Of a stretch of 64,000 nucleotides of DNA, positions 17,446 to 24,951 are shown one piece after another. This DNA is from Methylobacter sp. (GTDB taxonomy: Bacteria > Pseudomonadota > Gammaproteobacteria > Methylococcales > Methylomonadaceae). The translations under genes were made by a program, and so were the position numbers. The first letter of the stretch is position 1. Each line of letters begins with the position of its first letter. The stretch is taken from NCBI RefSeq assembly GCF_004322395.1, contig NZ_SCTW01000015.1, positions 1-64,000 on the forward strand. Reading direction: 5' to 3'. The notes beneath the pieces were generated by a model. That model searched no databases and had not been told where the DNA came from. It was given only the letters and a program-made list of their open reading frames with translations.

Positions 17446-18366
17446 ATGTATACACAAAACGATAAACGATGTTCATTAACTGAACTCGTTGCACACATAC
17501 AAAACGGCGATTGTTTGGCTATTGGCGGTGGCTTATCCTGGCGCGAACCGATGGCGGCTTTGCGGGAACTGATCCGGCAAAACATTAAAGACCTTAAACT
17601 GGTCGGTTCGGCACACGGCATCGATGTCGATTTGTTGTGCGGTGCCGGAAGCGTTGCCGTCAGTGCCGAATCCTATGTCGGCTTTGAGCAAGATTTCGGC
17701 ATGGCGCTGAACTACCGTCGAGCCTGCGAAACGGGTGCCGTGAAAGTGGAAGATAACTGCTGTTACTCCTTAGTTCAGCAACTTCGGGCAGCGATTCAAG
17801 GCTTGCCTTTTATGCCGATCCGCTCGGTGCAAGGGACGGATTTTCTTAAGCTGCACCCTGAATTTAAAACGATGACCTGTCCTTTTACCGGCGAACAACT
17901 GGTTTTAGTGCCTGCGCTCAAACCCGATGTCGCGCTTATTCATGCCCACTATGCCGACGAGCATGGCAATTTGCATATTGAAGGGCCGCCGGTGGCCGAC
18001 GTTCTTTTTGCCAAGGCATCCAAAAAAGTCATCGCTACGGTTGAAGCTTTAATCCCTCATGATGAATTGGCAAAAAAAGGCGTAACGATTCCGTATTTTT
18101 ATGTCACCGCCATTTGCGAAGTTCCCTACGGCGCTCACCCGACTTCCTGCTACCCGAATTATGCTTATGACCGGGAACATACGGCCTCTTATTACCAAGC
18201 CGCCAAACACGGCGCGGACAGTTTTAATCAAAACTACCTGACGCCTTTTGTTCACGACTGCAAAGATCATGACGCTTATCTCTTAGCCGTCGGCGGCAAA
18301 GCCAGACTGGCTTGTTTGGAGCAGTGGGATCAGAGCATGGAAAAATGGATGCAACTTTATGAATAA
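17446..18366 (+). CDS. CoA-transferase family protein, alpha subunit (GctA-like)
   Basis: A 306-residue class I CoA-transferase alpha subunit, closest in appearance to glutaconate CoA-transferase A. Features are the N-terminal GDCLAIGGGLSWREP, SYVGFEQDFG, and PDVALIHAHYADEHGN segments. The next gene, overlapping by 8 bp, is the beta subunit, so the pair forms one enzyme. Possible jobs are moving CoA to or from an acid formed in the pathway, or, if the active-site glutamate is truly lost (see the beta subunit), hydrolytic chemistry as in IpdAB. Confidence 0.82.
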   Translation: MYTQNDKRCSLTELVAHIQNGDCLAIGGGLSWREPMAALRELIRQNIKDLKLVGSAHGIDVDLLCGAGSVAVSAESYVGFEQDFGMALNYRRACETGAVKVEDNCCYSLVQQLRAAIQGLPFMPIRSVQGTDFLKLHPEFKTMTCPFTGEQLVLVPALKPDVALIHAHYADEHGNLHIEGPPVADVLFAKASKKVIATVEALIPHDELAKKGVTIPYFYVTAICEVPYGAHPTSCYPNYAYDREHTASYYQAAKHGADSFNQNYLTPFVHDCKDHDAYLLAVGGKARLACLEQWDQSMEKWMQLYE

Positions 18367-19222
18367 TCAAAATAAGATTCAAACGTGTACACTCGGCGAA
18401 TTGATGATTTACCAGATCGCACTGTCGATAGAAGACGGGATTTTAGCGTTTCACGGTTTCGGGTCGCCTCTGGTGCAGTTAGCGTTGCATCTGGCAAAAC
18501 GCAATCATGCGCCCAATTTGGTGTTGGTCGCAGGTGCGACGTATGGCATCAATCCGACCCCGGCATTTTTAACGCCAACGACCAACGACTTCGCGATGAA
18601 CCGCGATGCCGAGTGTCATTTAACGATTGAAGAACTTTTTGACCTTGCTGCGAGCGGACGATTAGGCCGGATGTTTTTGTCGGGTTTGCAAATTGACCGT
18701 TGGGGCAATATGAATGTCACCCGCTTGGGAAACGATGAGCGGATATCGTTAAAACTGCCCGGCGGAGGCGGGGGCTGTAATTTATCCGCCGATGCCGATC
18801 ATGTAACTATCTGGACGGCGGCGCATCGCACCCATGCCGACGAACATGGCCGCCGCCGTTATCGCTTGGCTAATCGTTGCGATTTTATCACCAGTGTAGG
18901 ACATCGCACCGCGGAAGGCTTGCCGCGTGCCGGTATGCCTTATCGCGGAAGCGGGCCGGATTGCATAGTGACTGATTTAGGGGTATTCGGTTTTAATCAG
19001 GAAGGTCATGTGCAATTACGCGCCCTTTACCCGGATACCAGTGTCGAAATGATTGCTGAAAGCACGGAATTCGATTTGCCTGTTGCCGCTGATCTGTCGA
19101 CAGCCGCTTTGCCCGAGCCCGAAATGATCGAGTTTATCCGCCGTCTGGACCCGCTAAAAATCCATCAGCGGGAACTCAGTTCAGCCGATCGTGGACGCTT
19201 TTTTCAATTGAAAGAGGCATGA
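18359..19222 (+). CDS. CoA-transferase family protein, beta subunit (GctB-like)
   Basis: A 287-residue partner of the alpha subunit. It has the glycine-rich LPGGGGGCNLSADADHV segment and the C-terminal TDLGVFGFN typical of GctB-like subunits. In glutaconate CoA-transferase the catalytic Glu sits in a FEAG motif. The matching place here reads LVAGATYG, which puts Val57 where Glu is expected. My alignment is by eye. If correct, this is not a standard CoA-transferase. Translationally coupled to the alpha gene. Confidence 0.8.
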   Translation: MNNQNKIQTCTLGELMIYQIALSIEDGILAFHGFGSPLVQLALHLAKRNHAPNLVLVAGATYGINPTPAFLTPTTNDFAMNRDAECHLTIEELFDLAASGRLGRMFLSGLQIDRWGNMNVTRLGNDERISLKLPGGGGGCNLSADADHVTIWTAAHRTHADEHGRRRYRLANRCDFITSVGHRTAEGLPRAGMPYRGSGPDCIVTDLGVFGFNQEGHVQLRALYPDTSVEMIAESTEFDLPVAADLSTAALPEPEMIEFIRRLDPLKIHQRELSSADRGRFFQLKEA

Positions 19223-19225
19223 CCG

Positions 19226-20140
19226 ATGAATGGCGAAATTCTACAGGTCGGGACTTTAAAGCAGCAGATTAACTTCGTACCTTTGCCGTACCGTTGCGTG
19301 AGCTTCCAACCTTATGAAGGCGAAATGGATGCCGCCGTGATAACGCAGTATCTGCTGGACCGGGAAGTCTATCGGCGCACCGACATTATCATTTTGCATA
19401 ATTCCCGTCAGGAATATGCCGTTGCCGCCGTGCAACGCACAAGCTCCGAAACCTTATTTTGTCCTTTAGAAAAGGTAGAAGTGCTGGCGTTGCCGGATGA
19501 TTGCGTTTTTATTGAAAATCCCGATACAGACCCGGCCAATCGCTCTGCACTGGCTAAACTAGCGGTTGATCGAGGCGTTACCTCCGAACAAACCGCAATT
19601 GTGCAGGGTAGCTTTGACCACATCAATATTATCCATCGGCCTAAGCCTTTTGTTTTGCGTGTTGTTGAGGTCGTGCCGCCGTCTCCGCCCAAACTGTTTC
19701 ATTTAGTGGAACACGTACTCAGTTACGCTGATTTACCGCCGGTAATTGTAGAACTGGTCGCTATTGATTTACGCGATCTTGCTAAGGAAGCAACGCCGGA
19801 GGCTTTTCTGGTGCCCTGCCGGTCAGGTGGGCTGGATAAGCTGTCCGCACCGGTTTATTTCCTGGATGAAAGGCCGAAACAACGCGAGAACTGGACCCTG
19901 ATCGGTTGTGAACGCAGCCTTCAATTTCATCAGCATTACTATGGCGACGTTCCACCGCGCATAGAAATGTGTCCCCGCCAACTCGTTAAAGATGACGGAA
20001 AGACAACCCTTTTAAAATGCTGTCTTCTTGAATTCGATATAGAGCAAAACGGTCATTTAATGACGGTGCCTTGGGGTTCCGACTTGGCAATGATAGAAAA
20101 GGCATTACAGCAATTATTAAGGGATAAAACTTATGAGTGA
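19226..20140 (+). CDS. Unknown protein in the CoM biosynthesis block (position of xcbA)
   Basis: A 304-residue soluble protein I do not recognise. It starts 4 bp after the CoA-transferase beta gene and overlaps the ComA-like gene by 8 bp. Conserved-looking segments include IIILHNSRQEYAVAAVQR, VVEVVPPSPPKLFHLVEH, VPCRSGGLD, and LIGCERSLQFHQHYYG. There is no signal peptide or membrane segment. It immediately precedes homologues of xcbB, C, D and E in order, so it occupies the place xcbA1 would hold. It may supply a missing step (decarboxylation, thiolation or reduction) or a substrate-handling role. Confidence 0.7.
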   Translation: MNGEILQVGTLKQQINFVPLPYRCVSFQPYEGEMDAAVITQYLLDREVYRRTDIIILHNSRQEYAVAAVQRTSSETLFCPLEKVEVLALPDDCVFIENPDTDPANRSALAKLAVDRGVTSEQTAIVQGSFDHINIIHRPKPFVLRVVEVVPPSPPKLFHLVEHVLSYADLPPVIVELVAIDLRDLAKEATPEAFLVPCRSGGLDKLSAPVYFLDERPKQRENWTLIGCERSLQFHQHYYGDVPPRIEMCPRQLVKDDGKTTLLKCCLLEFDIEQNGHLMTVPWGSDLAMIEKALQQLLRDKTYE

Positions 20141-21008
20141 ATTGGCATGGGAAAATATTATCACCGGCATTCGCAATTCCAGGGAAGTCAAACCGCGTAA
20201 AACCGGAACCACGATGGTTATGGATGTCGGCAAAGGCATCAGTGAAACGCTGAGTATTTTGCAAACGACCTCAAACTATATCGATTTGTGGAAATTTGGT
20301 TTCGGCACCTCGGTTTTTCTGGAAAAAACCTTATTACAGGAAAAACTGAAATTACTGGAAAGCTACGATGTGCTGACTTTTCCGGGAGGAACCTTATTAG
20401 AGGTGGCTTTATTGCAGCATCATTGCCGCGTTTTTATGACGCATGCGAAATCCTTAGGCTTCACTGCGGTGGAAATTTCCGACGGCACCATACCTCTGCC
20501 CGCATTCAGACGAAAAAAAGTCATTGAGTGCGCTTTGAATGCAGGGCTGATTCCGATTACCGAAGTGGGTAAAAAAGACCCGAAACGGCAGCCTACCACC
20601 GAACAAATTGCCGAAGAAGCACTGCAGGACCTGGAGTGGGGAGCGGCATGGGTCATCATTGAAGGCAGGGAAAGCGGACAGGGAGTCGGTATTTTCGACG
20701 AAGCCGGAAAAGTCGAAGAATCTTATATCGACCGTATTGTTGAAATTATGGGCTCCCAAGTCAATGCGTTGATTTGGGAAGCGCCGCTAAAAAATCAACA
20801 AGCCTACCTGATAGAAAAGTTCGGAGGAAACGCCGGATTAGGCAATATTTGCCCGGATCAGGTATTGGCCGTGGAAGCTTTGCGGAATGGATTGCGCTTC
20901 GATACCTTGGACCGAGTCAGTTCGCAGTTGATGCGCAGAGGGGATTGGGACCCCAACCAAACTGAGCAGGACTGTAACGCGGCCGTCCAATTAACAGGGA
21001 AAAGCTAA
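20133..21008 (+). CDS. xcbB: Phosphosulfolactate synthase (ComA/XcbB1)
   Basis: A 291-residue homologue of archaeal ComA and Xanthobacter XcbB1, which add sulfite to phosphoenolpyruvate to make phosphosulfolactate, the first step of CoM synthesis. Typical segments are YIDLWKFGFGTS, VEISDGTIPLP, WVIIEGRESGQGVGIFDE, and LIWEAPLKNQQ. The length fits the family's TIM-barrel enzyme. Its start overlaps the unknown gene before it by 8 bp, and its stop overlaps the next start (TAATG). This is the clearest single marker that the operon makes CoM. Confidence 0.93.
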   Translation: MSELAWENIITGIRNSREVKPRKTGTTMVMDVGKGISETLSILQTTSNYIDLWKFGFGTSVFLEKTLLQEKLKLLESYDVLTFPGGTLLEVALLQHHCRVFMTHAKSLGFTAVEISDGTIPLPAFRRKKVIECALNAGLIPITEVGKKDPKRQPTTEQIAEEALQDLEWGAAWVIIEGRESGQGVGIFDEAGKVEESYIDRIVEIMGSQVNALIWEAPLKNQQAYLIEKFGGNAGLGNICPDQVLAVEALRNGLRFDTLDRVSSQLMRRGDWDPNQTEQDCNAAVQLTGKS

Positions 21009-22519
21009 TGTCGGAAGAAGTCGCGGGAGCAATTCAGAAACAAGTGTTGGAAATAGGCACTCGATTAACATCGTCTCCTTCGGAGTGTTTGATCGAATCC
21101 GCTTTCGCCTGGGAGCTGAGTCATCAACAACACTTGTTTGAAGCTGTTGGCTTAGTGGATCTGGCTCACACCATCAGTACGATGGAACTGGGAACCATTC
21201 CCCGGCAACAAGGCATTGAATTACTGCGTTTCTTACTGGCTCTGCAAGATAAACCCGATTCTTTCAAGGCAATACCCGCAGGCGGCGATATCTATACCAA
21301 TCGTGAAGCCTGGCTGGCGGAAAGAACCGGTGCCGTAAAATGGCTAGGTGCCGGACGCGCCCGGCGTGAAGCTATTACCTCGGCCTTCGTTTTAGATGTC
21401 AGGCAAAGGCTACTGACGCTGTCGGAAACCCTGATAATGCTGGCTGAAACGTTCATTAACCGGGCGGAGAACGATAAAAATACGCTGATGCCGGATTATA
21501 CCTATCTGCAAGCCGCGCAGCCGACGACATTCGGGCACTACTTATTGGGCTTTACCTATCCTTTACTAAGAGATTTGGCACGGCTTGATTGCCTGCTGGA
21601 AAAAGTGAATCGCAGTCCAATGGGCTGCGGCAGCACAAACGGTTCGCGTTTGCCGCAAGGGCGCGAGCAATTAGCTGAATTATTAGGCTTTGCCGATATT
21701 ATTCCGCATGCGCGGGATGCGATGTGGCAAGCCGACTTAAGCATAGAAAATAGCGCCCTATTGACGGCTTGTATCGTTAACCTCAGCCGTTTAGCGGAAG
21801 ACCTGCAAATTTTCAGCACCCAGGAGTTTGCGTTGGTTGAATTGGACGATCAACATGCTCGGGCCAGCAAAATCATGCCGCAGAAAAAAAATCCGTTTGC
21901 TTTAACCCACATACGAGCCATCGCCAATAAGATGATCGGCCTGACGGCTTCGGTTTGCGCGTCGGCTAGAACGCCCTCCGGCCAACCGGATAACCGTTTG
22001 ATGATTTACGGGGAATTGCCGGAGGGTATGCAACTGGTTGAGCAGGCGGCGGCGCTGATGTCCGAAACGCTGCAACGGCTTAGTTTCAAGTCGGATAGAG
22101 CGTATGCCCTGATTGGCTCAGGATGGGCTTTAGCGACGGATTTGGCCGAGGCGCTGGTGCAGTATTGCGACCTTGATTTTCGCAGTGCGCATCAGTTAGT
22201 GGCGAGTCTGGTCAGGGAATATCCGGCCCATAGTGATTTGAAAATGGATGCCGACGCGGTCATGCGCATGAGCGAAAAAGTGCTGGGTAAAACGATTAGC
22301 CTGACCGATGCACAACTTAAGTCGGCATTAACGCCCGAGGAAGCGATTCAGCAGCGAAAAGAAGCCGGAGGCACGGCAAGCGCCAGCCTGGATGCCATGT
22401 TGGCCGATTGCCGTCAGCAACTGAATATGTTTCGGGAAAAAAACCAAGCCAATAAAACTTTTTTTGAAAATAAACGCCACAGTTTATTGCAGCGCTCAGA
22501 GAGCTACATAAGAACATGA
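21008..22519 (+). CDS. xcbC: Aspartase/fumarase-family lyase, XcbC1-like phosphosulfolactate lyase
   Basis: A 503-residue member of the aspartase/fumarase superfamily resembling argininosuccinate lyase. The signature loop near residues 287-297 reads ASKIMPQKKNP, where normal members have GSSxMPxKxNP, so one signature serine is Lys. Published work on Xanthobacter XcbC1 shows a superfamily member that eliminates phosphate from phosphosulfolactate to give sulfoacrylate. Gene order directly after comA supports this role here. Assignment as argH is rejected because of the context and the altered loop. Which lyase (this or the next) is C and which is D rests on gene order. Confidence 0.82.
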   Translation: MSEEVAGAIQKQVLEIGTRLTSSPSECLIESAFAWELSHQQHLFEAVGLVDLAHTISTMELGTIPRQQGIELLRFLLALQDKPDSFKAIPAGGDIYTNREAWLAERTGAVKWLGAGRARREAITSAFVLDVRQRLLTLSETLIMLAETFINRAENDKNTLMPDYTYLQAAQPTTFGHYLLGFTYPLLRDLARLDCLLEKVNRSPMGCGSTNGSRLPQGREQLAELLGFADIIPHARDAMWQADLSIENSALLTACIVNLSRLAEDLQIFSTQEFALVELDDQHARASKIMPQKKNPFALTHIRAIANKMIGLTASVCASARTPSGQPDNRLMIYGELPEGMQLVEQAAALMSETLQRLSFKSDRAYALIGSGWALATDLAEALVQYCDLDFRSAHQLVASLVREYPAHSDLKMDADAVMRMSEKVLGKTISLTDAQLKSALTPEEAIQQRKEAGGTASASLDAMLADCRQQLNMFREKNQANKTFFENKRHSLLQRSESYIRT

Positions 22520-23883
22520 GTGATTCAGTCCATATCAGTGATTCTGAAATTTACGGCGTATCCTGGACAACACCGGAGCTTCGCGGTCTTTTCTCAGAGC
22601 AAAACCGGATTAAAGGCTGGCTGGAAGTCATGACCGTGCTTGCCGGCGTACAGGCCGATTTCGGTTTAATTCCAAAACAGGCCGCCCTCGAAATTGAAAC
22701 CTTTTATAACCATCTTTCAATCGATGAGACTTTTTTAAAAGATATTGGCGAAGATTTTATCAAGACCAATCACTCTCTGTTGGGGCTCATCAATGCCGTA
22801 AAACAAAGGTGCGGCCCGCTGGGCGGAGAATGGCTTTGTTATGGCGCAACCGTACAAGACATAACGGATACGCATATTGTCCGTGTGCTGATGTCAGTCA
22901 GGCAATTATTTGCCGAGCAACTTACCGAATTGGAAAAAGTCCTTAAAACGCTGGCTATTGAGCACCGTTTGACGCCCATGTGCGGCCGCACGCACGGACA
23001 GCCCGGATTGCCTATTACCTTTGGATTTAAAGCGGCCGGTTGGCTGGATGAATTCGATCGGCACCGGTTGAGACTGAATGAATTAAAAACTCGCCTGGGA
23101 GTCGGGCAATTATGCGGAGGAGTCGGTAGCTTATCGTCGCTAGGTTCTAATCCCCTGGAATTACAGGCGGCGTTCATGCAACGGCTGGGGCTGGAAGCGC
23201 CGGCGATTTCCTGGACCAGTAGCCGGGACCGCTTGGCCGAATGGTTAAATGTTCTGGCAATGATAACCGCAACGGGTGATCGCATAGGGCAGGAAGTATT
23301 CAATTTGCAGCGTCCTGAAATAGCCGAGTTAAGTGAGGGTTTTATCCCCGGAGCCGTCGGCAGTATTACCATGCCGCATAAACGAAACCCTGAAATATCG
23401 GAACATCTAGGCACTTTGTCCAGAGTCGTCAGGCATCATGCCGCCCATATGGCTGAAAGTTTGGTGCATAGCCATGAACGCGACGGCCGAGCCTGGAAAA
23501 GCGAGTGGGCCATTATCCCCGATGCAACCTTAGCCGCTGGAAAGTCGCTGATGCTGCTTAAATCACTGATCGAAGGATTACAAATTAATGCTGAGCGAAT
23601 GCTGCAAAATATTGAGGCAATGAAAGGCTTTATTCATGCTGAAAAAGTGATGTTGGCTTTGGCAGAGAAAATCGGCAAGCAAAGTGCCCATAAGCTGGTT
23701 TATGACATTGCCATGCAGAGTCAAGAACAGAATATGCCACTGAAGCAGGCCTTGATGCAGAACAGCCAAATTGCTTCGCTACTGAGCGAAGATGAAATTA
23801 ACAGCTTATTCGATCTGGATAAAAGCGTCGGATGCTGTGCGGAAATGATTGATCAAGTAATTGCCCGGATTAATTTGCCATGA
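22516..23883 (+). CDS. xcbD: Aspartase/fumarase-family lyase, XcbD1-like
   Basis: A 455-residue superfamily member of the adenylosuccinate lyase / carboxymuconate cycloisomerase type. It has the signature GSITMPHKRNPE near residue 281, a CGRTHGQPG histidine motif, and the N-terminal segment YGVSWTTPELRGLFSEQNR. It overlaps the previous stop by 4 bp (ATGA) and the next start by 4 bp. In Xanthobacter the CoM operon also has two such lyases in tandem. Its step follows phosphate elimination; the exact reaction cannot be told from the sequence. A purB role is unlikely in this context. Confidence 0.82.
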   Translation: MSDSVHISDSEIYGVSWTTPELRGLFSEQNRIKGWLEVMTVLAGVQADFGLIPKQAALEIETFYNHLSIDETFLKDIGEDFIKTNHSLLGLINAVKQRCGPLGGEWLCYGATVQDITDTHIVRVLMSVRQLFAEQLTELEKVLKTLAIEHRLTPMCGRTHGQPGLPITFGFKAAGWLDEFDRHRLRLNELKTRLGVGQLCGGVGSLSSLGSNPLELQAAFMQRLGLEAPAISWTSSRDRLAEWLNVLAMITATGDRIGQEVFNLQRPEIAELSEGFIPGAVGSITMPHKRNPEISEHLGTLSRVVRHHAAHMAESLVHSHERDGRAWKSEWAIIPDATLAAGKSLMLLKSLIEGLQINAERMLQNIEAMKGFIHAEKVMLALAEKIGKQSAHKLVYDIAMQSQEQNMPLKQALMQNSQIASLLSEDEINSLFDLDKSVGCCAEMIDQVIARINLP

Positions 23884-24935
23884 ACAACAAATCACTAGAG
23901 CTTCAACGAAAAAATACCATTGAGACAATAAGCGCTCAAATACCCAGGCACAGTCTTGCTCAATATCCGACTCCGCTAAGACCCGCCAAACAGCTTTCCG
24001 AATATTTGTCCGGACCGGAACTTTGGTTTAAACGGGACGATTTAATCAGTTTTGGTTTTGGAGGCAATAAAATCAGGGGCCTGGAAGTCATGCTGGCGGA
24101 TGCGTTGGCACAGGGGGCCGATACACTGATTACCGGCGCCGGAGTGCAATCCAATCATGTCCGGGCCACGGCCGCCACGGCAGCTTATGCCGGACTGCGT
24201 TGCATTGCGGTCTATTGGGGCAATCAACCCGCTCAAGTGGACGGCAATTACAGGCTGACCAAATTATTAAATGCGGAATTCCGTTTTACACAAAGCGATG
24301 ACAGAGACTCTGTTGATGCGATGATCAATGCTGTCGCGGAAGTACAGCGATGGAATGATGTCAAACCTTACGCAATACCGCGTGGCGGAGCTTGTGCTAT
24401 GGGGGTTTTGGGTCATGTCTTGGCTGTTTTCGAGCTTTATCAACAATGCCTGAGTCAAGGTGTAGAACCCGATGCGATCGTACTGGCAGTAGGTTCCGGC
24501 GGAACCTATGCGGGTTGGCTGCTGGGCATCAGGCTGTTGAATCTGCCCTGGAAAATGCTCTGCTACACCGTCAGCCGGGAGCCGGAACAGGTCAGTCAGC
24601 AAGTTGCCGATTTGGCTACCCAAGCCGCAGCCTTATTGAAACTGGATTGGACTTTTTGCGCCGAAGATACGCCCGTCTTTGGCGGCTTTATCGGACAAGG
24701 TTATGGCATCCCAAGCCCGGAAGCAGCCGAAGCGATCAAGCAAATCGGCCGTAGCGAAGGCATTTTGCTTGATCCTGTCTATACCGGTAAAGCAATGGCC
24801 GGATTCCTGCACGGGCTGCGAAACAAACAGTTTGAACAACACAAAAAAATAATTTTTGTGCATACCGGCGGCGAACCGGCATTTTTTGCCGGAAACGGCG
24901 ATTGGTTGAATTCCAGTCCAACCGCTGAACAATAA
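23880..24935 (+). CDS. xcbE: PLP enzyme of the D-cysteine desulfhydrase/ACC deaminase family, XcbE1-like
   Basis: A 351-residue fold-type II pyridoxal-phosphate enzyme. The cofactor lysine is Lys64 in GFGGNKIRGLE, followed by GAGVQSNHVRATAA and the phosphate-binding VGSGGTYAGWL. XcbE1 of Xanthobacter is a D-cysteine desulfhydrase homologue in the CoM operon, where a PLP enzyme is implicated in putting the thiol on the C2 sulfonate. The start overlaps the previous stop by 4 bp. The alternative, simple D-cysteine breakdown, fits the neighbourhood less well. Confidence 0.85.
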   Translation: MNNKSLELQRKNTIETISAQIPRHSLAQYPTPLRPAKQLSEYLSGPELWFKRDDLISFGFGGNKIRGLEVMLADALAQGADTLITGAGVQSNHVRATAATAAYAGLRCIAVYWGNQPAQVDGNYRLTKLLNAEFRFTQSDDRDSVDAMINAVAEVQRWNDVKPYAIPRGGACAMGVLGHVLAVFELYQQCLSQGVEPDAIVLAVGSGGTYAGWLLGIRLLNLPWKMLCYTVSREPEQVSQQVADLATQAAALLKLDWTFCAEDTPVFGGFIGQGYGIPSPEAAEAIKQIGRSEGILLDPVYTGKAMAGFLHGLRNKQFEQHKKIIFVHTGGEPAFFAGNGDWLNSSPTAEQ

Positions 24936-24951
24936 CGAATTAGGGGAATAT

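Noticed and set aside
21008-23883. argH and purB
   Set aside because: Both lyases overlap CoM genes translationally and have non-standard signature loops; two tandem superfamily lyases also occur in the Xanthobacter CoM operon.
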